A stretch of 64,000 nucleotides of DNA from Moheibacter stercoris (GTDB lineage: Bacteria; Bacteroidota; Bacteroidia; Flavobacteriales; Weeksellaceae). Position 1 is the first letter of the stretch; the number at the start of each line of letters is the position of its first letter. The stretch spans positions 1-64,000 of the forward strand of contig NZ_JBEPMO010000002.1 in NCBI RefSeq assembly GCF_040545805.1. The letters are read 5' to 3'. A model generated the notes under the pieces. That model was not told the DNA's origin. It saw nothing but the letters and a program-made list of their open reading frames with translations, and did no database searches. A program made the translations under genes and the position numbers. This document shows, piece by piece, positions 1 to 7,470 of the stretch.

Positions 1-132
1 TGGACTGCTCGATATAGACCTTGGAAACTGATTTACACGAAAATATTTGATTCCAAAAAAGAAGCATTAGAGCATGAAAAATGGTTGAAGTCAGGAGTCG
101 GTAGAGATTTTATCAAATCAATTCCCCACTAA
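1..132 (+). CDS. GIY-YIG nuclease domain protein, C-terminal part (cut by window edge)
   Basis: Open frame from base 1 to a TAA at 130-132, giving 43 residues that start WTARYRPWKLIYTK and end KSGVGRDFIKSIPH. This matches the C-terminal half of small UvrC-like GIY-YIG proteins (about 80-95 residues), where W-T-x-x-x-x-P-W-x-L follows the catalytic core and an E-x-W-L-K-x-G stretch follows later. The GIY-YIG core itself lies outside the window, so activity cannot be judged. A second, damaged copy starts at 268 and shares the bases at 379-401 with bases 1-23 here. The cellular role of this small family is not well defined. Confidence 0.7.
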   Translation, partial: WTARYRPWKLIYTKIFDSKKEALEHEKWLKSGVGRDFIKSIPH

Positions 133-148
133 ATACGCAGGATTCATA

Positions 149-197
149 TCCGCCGCGGCGGACGGGGGTTCTCCCGTCCCGAAAATTCGGGACGGGA
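149..197. repeat. GC-rich double palindrome
   Basis: Two GC-rich palindromes lie in AT-rich surroundings. One is a 14-nt perfect palindrome (TCCGCCGCGGCGGA, 149-162). The other has 12-bp arms (TCCCGTCCCGAA at 172-183, TTCGGGACGGGA at 186-197) around a two-base centre. Neither is followed by a T-run. The composition suggests an interspersed repeat rather than a gene part. Confidence 0.6.
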
Positions 198-213
198 CCA
201 ACTTCGCTACTAC

Positions 214-244
214 AAAGGGATTCAGATATGAGTCCCTTTTTTTT
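214..244 (+). terminator. Intrinsic terminator after the first GIY-YIG copy
   Basis: Perfect 11-bp stem (one T-G pair) from AAAGGGATTCA (214-224) to TGAGTCCCTTT (229-239) with a GATA loop, followed by T's to 244. It lies 80 nt after the GIY-YIG stop codon. Confidence 0.7.
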
Positions 245-267
245 GTGCAAAACTTAACCTAACCTTT

Positions 268-402
268 ATGCCATTTATAGTATACGTTCTATTTTCTGAA
301 CAATATTCAAAACATTACACCGGATTTACATCTGATTTGGAAAATCGATTAAGTTCTCACAATGAATTTGGGAAAGATTGGACTGCTCGATATAGACCTT
401 GA
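268..402 (+). pseudogene. GIY-YIG nuclease gene, N-terminal half, frameshifted
   Basis: ATG at 268 opens a 44-residue frame MPFIVYVLFSEQYSKHYTGF... ending in TGA at 400-402. The V-Y-V-L...Y-T-G-F-T-x-D-L-E-N-R-L-x-x-H-N pattern is the N-terminal half of a GIY-YIG domain, with Y-T-G in the place of the second Y-x-G. The stop falls exactly where the copy at 1-132 has the Trp codon of R-P-W. Loss of one G in the run after CCTT explains it: restoring it gives W-K-L again, but a new stop follows five codons later and the rest of the domain is absent. I read this as a decayed partial duplicate of the gene at 1-132. Confidence 0.65.
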
Positions 403-469
403 AATTGGATAGTTAAGGTTCGATACAAAATTTCACCTTCCTTTAAAAGGTCAAATACTTCCATAAAAA

Positions 470-491
470 AAGGCCACCCGAAGGCAGCCTT
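470..491 (-). terminator. Terminator of the 520-4230 gene
   Basis: On the minus strand AAGGCTGCC-TTCG-GGTGGCCTT forms a 9-bp stem closed by a UUCG tetraloop, followed by seven T's. It lies 28 nt after the stop codon. Confidence 0.85.
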
Positions 492-519
492 TTCATTATT
501 TCAAATTATTTGTAAAGGA

Positions 520-3500
520 TTACTTTTTAATAATTTTAAAGGATTTCGTTTCTTTTCCAGAAATTACTTTCACAATATAAGTTCCAGTTGAAACAGATGA
601 TAAATTAATTTCAACTGATTTAGATGAAGTAATTTGTTTTGCAACCAATGCTCCTGCTAAATTATAGATAGAAACTTCTGTAATTTCATTTGCATTGATG
701 ATGTTCAATTTATTCTTCACTGGATTTGGATAATAGTTAAAATTCGCAAAGTTGATTGCACCATTTCCTAAATCCTCTAAATAAACTTCAATTGAAGTAG
801 CATCACTTTCACAAACATCATTGCTTGATGTTACATAATACCTAGCACCGTCAACTAATAAAGTTGTCTCAGGTAATTCGTTTCCATCTACATCGTACCA
901 AGTTAAGTTTTCACCTTCAACTACTAAATCAGCCAAAGTTTGACCAGCAGTAAACTGTTGTGGAGATTCTGCAGTTGGAGCAGGAAGATCACATGGCTCA
1001 ACCTCAATACAAGTCCAAGAAATATTGTCAATTGTTGCATGACGATTCGTGCTTTCTTCACCACTTAATTTGATTCTTACTACAACTGGTTCTTCTGAGT
1101 TGATTTCGTGCGTAAATGTATAAACCGTTGTTTGTTCACCAGAACCTTCACCAAATACTTCTGTAGTTCCTACAATTTCTCCATCTACGATGAATTCTAA
1201 TTGTCTTGCAGCACCACCTGTGTATGCTTTTCTATATTCGAAAGAGAAAACACCAACACCTGCTGGTAAATTTCCTTCTAAATATCCGTCAGATGCTCTT
1301 CTTAACAAGATACCTTGACCGTCGATTGAATAATCACCACCGTTAGCATCAAGCGGAGATTGAGCAAAGAAGTTCCAAGTTACACCATTATTGGTATAGG
1401 TTCCTTCTGCATATTGAGATCCCGTTGCAATTTCGGTTAAGTTATCAAATCCTTCTTCGAAACAAGGATCTTCTGTATTTCCTTCTAATTGAACTAAAAT
1501 TTCAGTTTGTTCACTTTCACAAATTTCGTTTGACGAAGTAACATAATACGTTGTTCCATCAACCAAAACAGTAGTTTCAGCTAATTCATTTCCGTCAGCA
1601 TCATACCAAGTTAAATTTTCACCTTCAACCACTAAATCAGCCAAAGTTTGACCTTCTGTAAAGATTTGTGGAGAATCAGCGATTGGAGCTTCTGGCGTTT
1701 CTAATAAAGTAACAACTACTTCTGTTTTCTCACTTTCACAATTGTCAATAGTTTGAGTCGCAAAATAAGAACCTGCAACTAAAACTTCTGTTGAAGCCAA
1801 GGCTTCTGTTGATTCCAAAGATGCATACCATTTGATTTCAGTTCCTTCTGCAACCAAATCAGCAACTGTAGCTCCTGCACAAAATTCTTGATCTTCAGCA
1901 GTTGGAGCAGGAAGATCACATGGCTCAACTTCAATACAAGTCCAAGAAATGTTGTCAATTGTTGCATGACGATTCGTGCTTTCTTCACCACTTAATTTGA
2001 TTCTTACTACAACTGGTTCTTCTGAGTTAATTTCGTGCGTAAATGTATAAACCGTTGTTTGTTCACCAGAACCTTCACCAAATACTTCTGTAGTTCCTAC
2101 AATTTCTCCATCTACGATGAATTCTAATTGTCTTGCAGCACCACCTGTGTATGCTTTTCTATATTCGAAAGAGAATGTTCCGACTCCAGCAGGAATGGTT
2201 GTTTCGAGGAATGAATCAGAAGCTCTTCTTAAAAGGATTCCTTGTCCGTCAATTGCATAATTGGGAAGCGGGCTCTGTCCGTGAAAATCCCAAGTGATAC
2301 CATTATTGGTATAGGTTCCTGCTGCATATTGAGATCCCGTTGCAATTTCTGTCAAATCAGTAAATCCTTCTTCAAAACAAGCATCTCCTGTTTCAACTTC
2401 TAATTCAACAGTAATAGCTGTTTGCTCACTTTCACATCCGTTGATCGATTGACTTACATAATAAGTAGTTCCGTCTACTAAAACAGTTGTTTCAGGTAAT
2501 TCGTTTCCGTCAGCATCGTACCAAGTTAAGTTTTCACCTTCAACTACTAAATCTGCCAAGGTTTGACCTTCTGTAAAGATTTGAGTGGCTTCTGCTACTG
2601 GCGCAGCAGGAATTTCATTGATGGTAACTTCAACAGCTACTCTATCACTTTCGCAATCACCAATTGTTTGAGAAACATAATAAGTTCCTGAAACCAATTC
2701 AACAGTTCCTTCCAATGCTTCTGTCGCATCTGCTGTTGCATACCATTTGATTTCAATTCCTTCTGCAACCAAATCAGCAACTGTAGCTCCTGCACAAAAC
2801 TCTTGAGCTTCAGCTGTTGGCGCTGGGGTTTCACATGGTACAACGTCTTCACAAGTCCAAGAAATGTTATCAATGGTTGCATGACGATTCGTGCTTTCTT
2901 CACCACTTAATTTGATTCTTATTACAACTGGTTCTTCTGAGTTGATTTCGTGTGTAAATGTATAAACTGTTGTTTGATCTCCTGAACCTGAACCAAATTC
3001 TGGTGTAGTAGCAACCTGAGTTCCATTGACAATTAATTCCAATTGTCTAGAAGTACCACTAGTATAGGCTTTTCTATATTCAAATGAGAATGTTCCGACT
3101 CCAGCAGGAATGGTTGTTTCGAGGAATGAATCAGAAGCTCTTCTTAAAAGGATTCCTTGTCCGTCAATTGCATAATTGGGAAGCGGGCTCTGTCCGTGAA
3201 AATCCCAAGTGATACCGTTATTGGTATAAGTTCCGGAGCCATAATTCGTCCCTGTTGGTATATCGGTTAAACCATCAAAACCTTCTTCAAAACAGAAATC
3301 TCCCGGTTCCTCAATCGCTTCAAAAGTAGCACTGATGGTATGATCTGCAGAAACCTCTGTAAATGTATAGGTAGAAACCGCTCCTACGGAAACACCATCT
3401 ACCAAAACATCTGATACGATATATCCGGCGTCAGCCGTAATGTTAAAAGTCTGGTCTTCGCCACAGTTCACTTCCACATCACCACTTGGTGAAATACTTC

Positions 3501-4230
3501 CGTTTGTTCCGGCTGTAGCCGTAATTGCATAAGGGGCAACTGTATCAAACACCGCAGTGATTGTATGATCTTCAGTTACATTTGTGAAAACATAAGGATT
3601 GGTATTTCCGGCATTTGCACCGTCTATGAGCCAATGGTTAAACGTGTAACATTCTGAAGCAGTTGCTGTAAACTCTGCACTTCCTCCCTCTTCTACCTCT
3701 ATAACTCCTTCCGGTGAAATCGATCCACCTGTTGGTTGGGTTACAGTTAAGTTATAAGTAGTTGAAGTTTCAGCTTCCTGAAAATTTAGTGTAATAGATT
3801 CCCATCTGGTTTGCGCATTTGGTTTTATCTGAATGGAAGTTACATCCTCTCCTGTTATGTTGATAGTCACAATATTTCCGCTAACAGAACTGCTGAAAGT
3901 ACCTGTTCCTGACAATACCGTAAAATCAGAGTCATTTGCAACTTGCGCATAACTTGCATTTGTAGCAGTTATGACCACACTCGTTATGTTTTGGACATTT
4001 TCTCCGCCCGTAAATGTAACTGTATTATCTGTATAAACACGCCAAGGGCTATAAGCTGCAAAATTATTGCTTTCTCCTTTTGCGTGGATAATCGTGAAAT
4101 TATCCGTCACAAAAGTCATAGCATTATTTTCAATTGTACCTAATGGACAATCCAGCGTTTCGCTCTGCCCCCACAACTGCGTCACCGCAAGCAGGAGTGT
4201 CGTGAAAAATAGTAAAAATTTGTTTTTCAT
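520..4230 (-). CDS. T9SS-exported repeat protein with InlB-type and Ig-like modules
   Basis: 1236 residues. Signal peptide at 1-21 (MKNKFLLFF...LWGQ). Two divergent InlB B-repeat-like modules (about 155-305) have the S-I-S-P-x-G-x-x-E-V pattern and end in H-T-I-x-A-x-F. Then come three copies of a roughly 150-residue lectin/jelly-roll-like module, each starting CFEEGF and carrying RRASDxxLE and ATIDNISWTC, alternating with Ig-like segments of the type PAPTAE...F.AG.TVADLV.EG...WY. The end (about 1165-1236) is a type A sorting domain with YPNPVKNKLNI and a basic tail. It should be cleaved and anchored at, or released from, the cell surface by T9SS. The modules suggest adhesion or carbohydrate binding; no enzyme domain is seen. 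It is monocistronic, with its own terminator. Confidence 0.85.
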   Translation of the reverse strand: MKNKFLLFFTTLLLAVTQLWGQSETLDCPLGTIENNAMTFVTDNFTIIHAKGESNNFAAYSPWRVYTDNTVTFTGGENVQNITSVVITATNASYAQVANDSDFTVLSGTGTFSSSVSGNIVTINITGEDVTSIQIKPNAQTRWESITLNFQEAETSTTYNLTVTQPTGGSISPEGVIEVEEGGSAEFTATASECYTFNHWLIDGANAGNTNPYVFTNVTEDHTITAVFDTVAPYAITATAGTNGSISPSGDVEVNCGEDQTFNITADAGYIVSDVLVDGVSVGAVSTYTFTEVSADHTISATFEAIEEPGDFCFEEGFDGLTDIPTGTNYGSGTYTNNGITWDFHGQSPLPNYAIDGQGILLRRASDSFLETTIPAGVGTFSFEYRKAYTSGTSRQLELIVNGTQVATTPEFGSGSGDQTTVYTFTHEINSEEPVVIRIKLSGEESTNRHATIDNISWTCEDVVPCETPAPTAEAQEFCAGATVADLVAEGIEIKWYATADATEALEGTVELVSGTYYVSQTIGDCESDRVAVEVTINEIPAAPVAEATQIFTEGQTLADLVVEGENLTWYDADGNELPETTVLVDGTTYYVSQSINGCESEQTAITVELEVETGDACFEEGFTDLTEIATGSQYAAGTYTNNGITWDFHGQSPLPNYAIDGQGILLRRASDSFLETTIPAGVGTFSFEYRKAYTGGAARQLEFIVDGEIVGTTEVFGEGSGEQTTVYTFTHEINSEEPVVVRIKLSGEESTNRHATIDNISWTCIEVEPCDLPAPTAEDQEFCAGATVADLVAEGTEIKWYASLESTEALASTEVLVAGSYFATQTIDNCESEKTEVVVTLLETPEAPIADSPQIFTEGQTLADLVVEGENLTWYDADGNELAETTVLVDGTTYYVTSSNEICESEQTEILVQLEGNTEDPCFEEGFDNLTEIATGSQYAEGTYTNNGVTWNFFAQSPLDANGGDYSIDGQGILLRRASDGYLEGNLPAGVGVFSFEYRKAYTGGAARQLEFIVDGEIVGTTEVFGEGSGEQTTVYTFTHEINSEEPVVVRIKLSGEESTNRHATIDNISWTCIEVEPCDLPAPTAESPQQFTAGQTLADLVVEGENLTWYDVDGNELPETTLLVDGARYYVTSSNDVCESDATSIEVYLEDLGNGAINFANFNYYPNPVKNKLNIINANEITEVSIYNLAGALVAKQITSSKSVEINLSSVSTGTYIVKVISGKETKSFKIIKK
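971..1248 (-). repeat. Internal DNA repeat, copy 1
   Basis: 278 bp nearly identical to 1898-2175, with only a few single-base differences along its length. It encodes the second half of one jelly-roll-like module and the linker that follows. Identity at the DNA level points to recent duplication or gene conversion within the gene. Confidence 0.85.
1898..2175 (-). repeat. Internal DNA repeat, copy 2
   Basis: Partner of 971-1248. A second near-identical pair follows in the adjacent part of the modules (about 2171-2320 and 3086-3235), so the three modules are mosaics of each other. Confidence 0.85.
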
Positions 4231-4608
4231 TTTTGATTATTTAATTAATTCGTTGTTGCTAATTCTATCTAAAAATTGATCGTGAATTGAGTTTCCAAAC
4301 CTAATTCATCCATCTCATCCTATTGTTAAATTGACATTATTTCATCTCATCAAAAATTTAATTCTCCTTAACAACTGACCATAAACAGGATGAACATTGT
4401 TTCGAATTTTTAAATCACTCTAAATTAATAAATTGACAATTTTTCAAAAAGGACTGCAAAAGTAGGAACTTAAATCGAATTAACACAACAACTTAGGCTA
4501 ATTTTCTTCATTATTTACAAGTCCTTTCATAGACTAGAAAACGAAATTGATTATAAAAAAAAATCTCCACTACTAAATAATGGAGATTCAATTAGTTATG
4601 ATAATTTT
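4231..4608. other. 378-bp intergenic region with two candidate promoters
   Basis: No coding region is seen. On the minus strand there are two -7 boxes for the gene at 4230: TAGGTTTG at 4296-4303 (66 nt upstream, no -33 TTG seen) and TACTTTTG at 4457-4464, which has a TTG 21 nt upstream of it and would give a leader of about 215 nt. The terminator of the next gene lies at 4562-4588. The remainder is AT-rich without visible structure. Confidence 0.55.
4562..4588 (-). terminator. Terminator of the agmatinase-family gene
   Basis: Minus strand: AATCTCCA / TGGAGATT stem (8 bp) with a 11-nt loop, then nine T's. It lies 20 nt after the stop codon at 4609. Confidence 0.85.
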
Positions 4609-5694
4609 CTAAAGATTTTTAAAATCGATTTTCTCGCCAACATGTCGACCATTTGATTTGGCAAAAACACCACATAAGTGAAACAATAATCGTGCACCTA
4701 CATTTCCATCCCAATCGGTTTCTCCTGGAGCAATCTCTACTAAGTCAAATCCAACAATTTCCTTCCCAAATTCATTCAGTTTCGACAATAAATAAACCGC
4801 TTTTTCATAAGCCAATCCACCTGGAACAGGCGTTCCCGTAGTGGGACAATACCATTGATACAATCCATCGATATCAAAACTGATATGAACTTTTTGTGGC
4901 AACTCATTGATGATCATGGTACAAATTTCCTCCCAAGTTTGGCCACCATATTCCATTGACTTCACATCGGAATCTGTAAATACACGAACCTTTTGATTGG
5001 AATTTTTCACCACTTCTACCTCTTGTTCACAAAAATCTCTGATTCCAACCTGAACCAAATTCCCAATTTGAGGGATTTGCAAAGCGTTGTACATGATAGA
5101 TGCGTGCGAATAGGTAAATCCTTCGTAGGCGTTACGCAAATCCATATGTGCGTCTAAGTGCAAAATCCCAAAATTCTCATGTTTGGTTGCCAAAGCTTGG
5201 TAATAGCCTAGTGGCGTCGAATGATCTCCACCTAAAAATCCAACCAATTTATCTTGGTTCATCCAATGCAAAACACGCTCTTTGACTTCCTCATTGAATT
5301 GGGAACATGCTTGATTGATGGTTTGCAAATCTTGCAACAATTCTGGATGATTATTGACATCTTCTCCATTTTCCAAAGCTTCAATAATGGGTTGCGCTTT
5401 TGCTTTTAATTCATCGCTTTTGGATTTCCAATCGGGAATATCTTGATCTAAATAAATGCCCAATTTCCATAAATCAGGAAATTCTTGTTGCAATAAATCA
5501 ACTTGAAAAGACGCATCAAATACAGCATCCACTCCGTCAGAGGCACCAGAACCATAACTCACTGTAACTTCCCAAGGTGCAGGAACGATAATGATATCAC
5601 TTAATTCCGCTGGAAATGGTAGTCCATATAAAGTAGCATCTGACAATCCAGGTTGATTTGGATCGAAATTTTCTAAAATTTCTTGTTTGGTCAT
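4609..5694 (-). CDS. Agmatinase/arginase-family ureohydrolase
   Basis: 361 residues from the ATG at 5694. Ureohydrolase fold with the binuclear manganese motifs in order: GGDHS, DAHMDLR and SFDIDGL followed by TGTPVPGG. It hydrolyses a guanidino or formimino group; agmatine, arginine and formiminoglutamate are the candidate substrates and cannot be told apart here. The frame is open for 14 more codons, to an ATG at 5736, but the only good -7 box (TATCTTTG, 5726-5733 on the minus strand) lies inside that extension. Transcription would then start downstream of the 5736 codon, so 5694 is the better start. It is monocistronic; no hut or polyamine genes are nearby. Confidence 0.8.
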   Translation of the reverse strand: MTKQEILENFDPNQPGLSDATLYGLPFPAELSDIIIVPAPWEVTVSYGSGASDGVDAVFDASFQVDLLQQEFPDLWKLGIYLDQDIPDWKSKSDELKAKAQPIIEALENGEDVNNHPELLQDLQTINQACSQFNEEVKERVLHWMNQDKLVGFLGGDHSTPLGYYQALATKHENFGILHLDAHMDLRNAYEGFTYSHASIMYNALQIPQIGNLVQVGIRDFCEQEVEVVKNSNQKVRVFTDSDVKSMEYGGQTWEEICTMIINELPQKVHISFDIDGLYQWYCPTTGTPVPGGLAYEKAVYLLSKLNEFGKEIVGFDLVEIAPGETDWDGNVGARLLFHLCGVFAKSNGRHVGEKIDFKNL

Positions 5695-5725
5695 TGTATG
5701 AATTTTTGCAAAACTAATAAACTTA

Positions 5726-5733
5726 CAAAGATA
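5726..5733 (-). promoter_or_regulatory. -7 box TATCTTTG of the agmatinase-family gene
   Basis: Exact match to TAnnTTTG, 31 nt upstream of the ATG at 5694. It decides the start codon choice. Confidence 0.65.
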
Positions 5734-5819
5734 CAAGAATCAGTTTTTCAATGAAAACATTCAATTTTTAAGAATTTCTCTTAAATTTAGGAATCCGTTG
5801 TGATTTTCATCAAAGTTTC

Positions 5820-5850
5820 TTGACTTACATATGAAATTAGAATAAATTTG
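5820..5850 (+). promoter_or_regulatory. Promoter of the GNAT gene
   Basis: TTG at 5820-5822 and TAAATTTG at 5843-5850 are 20 nt apart, a standard Bacteroidota -33/-7 pair, 28 nt before the start codon. Confidence 0.65.
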
Positions 5851-5878
5851 CTAACATCACTTTATTAAAAGTAACTAT

Positions 5879-6358
5879 ATGAACTACTCTAAATTACCTC
5901 CTGAAGAAATGATTTTTGAACCAGCAACAGCTGCTGATTGTGAAGAATTGAGCAACGTCGCAGTCCGTTCAAAGCGTCATTGGGGGTATTCAAAAGAAGA
6001 AATGGAATTATGGAATGTTAATCTTTCCATCACGGAAGAATTTATCAATTCGCATACCGTAATCAAAGCAACATTGGAAGATGAAATTGTCGGATTTTTT
6101 GCTTTGGAGGAAATTTTGCCAACCACGCGTATTGCTCAATATTGGATTGACACACCTTATATGCGCAAAGGATATGGGTCCAATATGTACAAATATTTGA
6201 AAGAATTTTTGAAAGCTCGAAATGTAGAGAAAGTAACCTTGGTACTCGATCCAAATGGTTTGAACTTTTTTGAAAACAAGGGAGCGAAAATCTTGAATAA
6301 AATTGAACACAAAGTCAAAGGGAAATTCCTATACATTGTAGAAGTTCCCATCATATAA
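5879..6358 (+). CDS. GNAT-family N-acetyltransferase
   Basis: 159 residues. The central part has the acetyl-CoA site pattern in a degenerate form: YWIDTPYMRKGYGSNMYKYL (about 94-113), where R-K-G-Y-G-S stands for Q/R-x-x-G-x-G/A. An N-terminal E-P-A-T-A-A-D-C-E-E stretch and the C-terminal beta strand FENKGAKI are also typical. The acceptor cannot be deduced. It has its own promoter and shares a bidirectional terminator with the convergent peroxiredoxin gene. Confidence 0.8.
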   Translation: MNYSKLPPEEMIFEPATAADCEELSNVAVRSKRHWGYSKEEMELWNVNLSITEEFINSHTVIKATLEDEIVGFFALEEILPTTRIAQYWIDTPYMRKGYGSNMYKYLKEFLKARNVEKVTLVLDPNGLNFFENKGAKILNKIEHKVKGKFLYIVEVPII

Positions 6359-6364
6359 CATAAA

Positions 6365-6387
6365 AAAGCGCTCAATTAGAGCGCTTT
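6365..6387. terminator. Bidirectional terminator
   Basis: AAAGCGCTC-AATTA-GAGCGCTTT, a 9-bp perfect stem with A's on the left and T's on the right, so it can serve both the GNAT gene (plus) and the peroxiredoxin gene (minus). Confidence 0.85.
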
Positions 6388-6407
6388 CTTTTTGAAAATA
6401 TTTCTAC

Positions 6408-7049
6408 TTAATCCAAATTGGGTTGAGGCGTTAAACGCAAATAGGGCTTCAACTCTTTGAATCCTTTTGGAAATAAATCTTTTGCTTGTTCATTATTTAC
6501 AGCCGGAGTGATGACAACATCCTCACCATTTTTCCAATTCGCTGGAGTCGCTACTTTATGGTAAGCGGTTAATTGCAATGAATCAATAACGCGTAGCAAT
6601 TCATCAAAATTTCTTCCGGTAGATGCAGGATAGGTTATGATTAGCTTAATTGTTTTATCGGGTCCGACTACATAAACCGAACGAACCGTTGCGGTTTGAG
6701 AAGCATTGGGGTGAATCATATCATACAATCTCGAAATGGTTTTGTCTTCATCGGCAATGATGGGAAAATTCACTGTCGTAGATTGGGTTTCGTTTATATC
6801 TTTGATCCAATCGAAATGAGAATCCAATCCGTCTACACTCAAAGCCAAAACTTTGACATTTCTCTTGTCAAATTCTGATTTGTATTTGGCTGTTGTCCCT
6901 AATTCGGTTGTACAAACAGGGGTATAATCCGCTGGATGTGAAAATAAAATTCCCCATCCGTCACCTAAATAATCATAAAAATCTAAATCTCCTTCTGTAG
7001 TTTTTGCTCGAAAATTTGGCGCTACATCGCCCAATCGTATCGTTGGCAT
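6408..7049 (-). CDS. 1-Cys peroxiredoxin (Prx6 type)
   Basis: 213 residues, full length for the Prx6 subfamily. The peroxidatic site HPADYTPVCTTEL (38-50) contains Pro, Thr and Cys46 of the PxxxTxxC motif; Arg in TVRSVYVV is the second conserved active-site residue. The C-terminal dimerisation arm has TPANWKNGEDVVITP. It reduces hydrogen peroxide and alkyl hydroperoxides in the cytoplasm; no second resolving Cys is present, so an external thiol (bacillithiol is likely, see bshB1 at 46241) must recycle it. A -7 box at 7076-7083 with a palindrome next to it suggests direct repression (see findings). Confidence 0.92.
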   Translation of the reverse strand: MPTIRLGDVAPNFRAKTTEGDLDFYDYLGDGWGILFSHPADYTPVCTTELGTTAKYKSEFDKRNVKVLALSVDGLDSHFDWIKDINETQSTTVNFPIIADEDKTISRLYDMIHPNASQTATVRSVYVVGPDKTIKLIITYPASTGRNFDELLRVIDSLQLTAYHKVATPANWKNGEDVVITPAVNNEQAKDLFPKGFKELKPYLRLTPQPNLD

Positions 7050-7075
7050 ACTTTTAATTCTTTAAAAATTCTTGC

Positions 7076-7112
7076 CAAAAATAAGAATAGTCTACCAGAT
7101 TGATAGACTATT
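7076..7112 (-). promoter_or_regulatory. Peroxiredoxin promoter with abutting operator-like palindrome
   Basis: Minus strand: -7 box TATTTTTG at 7076-7083, 27 nt from the ATG. Just upstream of it, at 7086-7112, lies a perfect 9-bp inverted repeat AATAGTCTA/TAGACTATT with a 9-nt centre that has two more symmetric base pairs. No T-run follows the hairpin, so it is unlikely to be a terminator for the ybaB gene upstream. Its place over the -33 region is that of a repressor site. Confidence 0.6.
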
Positions 7113-7150
7113 AAATGTTAAATATTTTCGAATTATAAATTTCTTGGTTT

Positions 7151-7468
7151 TTAGAAGTTTAAACCAGGAATTGCTGGAAGACTGTCTTTTGCCGTTTTCT
7201 TGGCTTCTTCCATCGCATTCTTTTTCACTTTTTCCAATGCTTTGTTCAAGGTTACAACAAGCGTATCCTCCAGTTGCTCCTTGTCGGCCAATAGGCCCGA
7301 AGCGATTTTTATGTCTTTTATAGTAGCCAATTCTGACATCGTAATCGAAATGGTTCCATCAGAAGAAGTTTCAGTAAAACTTTCACTTTCCAAACGGTTC
7401 TTTAATTCCTCAAAATTTCCTTGGACAGCCTGAAGCTTGCCCATCATTTCCATAATATTTCCAAACAT
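7151..7468 (-). CDS. YbaB/EbfC-family nucleoid-associated protein
   Basis: 105 residues. It starts MFGNIMEMMGKLQAVQGNFEELKNRL, a methionine-rich amphipathic helix typical of the YbaB/EbfC family, followed by the small beta core (DGTISITMSELATIKDIKIA) and a long C-terminal helix. These proteins bind DNA as dimers and help shape the nucleoid. Often the gene sits next to dnaX/recR; here it follows a lipoprotein gene by 2 nt, so the two are likely cotranscribed. Confidence 0.88.
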   Translation of the reverse strand: MFGNIMEMMGKLQAVQGNFEELKNRLESESFTETSSDGTISITMSELATIKDIKIASGLLADKEQLEDTLVVTLNKALEKVKKNAMEEAKKTAKDSLPAIPGLNF

Positions 7469-7470
7469 CT

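Noticed and set aside
971..3235. CRISPR-like or tandem repeat array
   Set aside because: The repeats are protein modules of 150-280 bp without spacers.
5695..5736. Upstream start for the agmatinase-family gene
   Set aside because: A -7 box at 5726-5733 lies within it; the ATG at 5694 fits better.
7086..7112. Terminator of the ybaB gene
   Set aside because: The stem is perfect but no T-run follows on the minus strand, and it abuts the peroxiredoxin -7 box.
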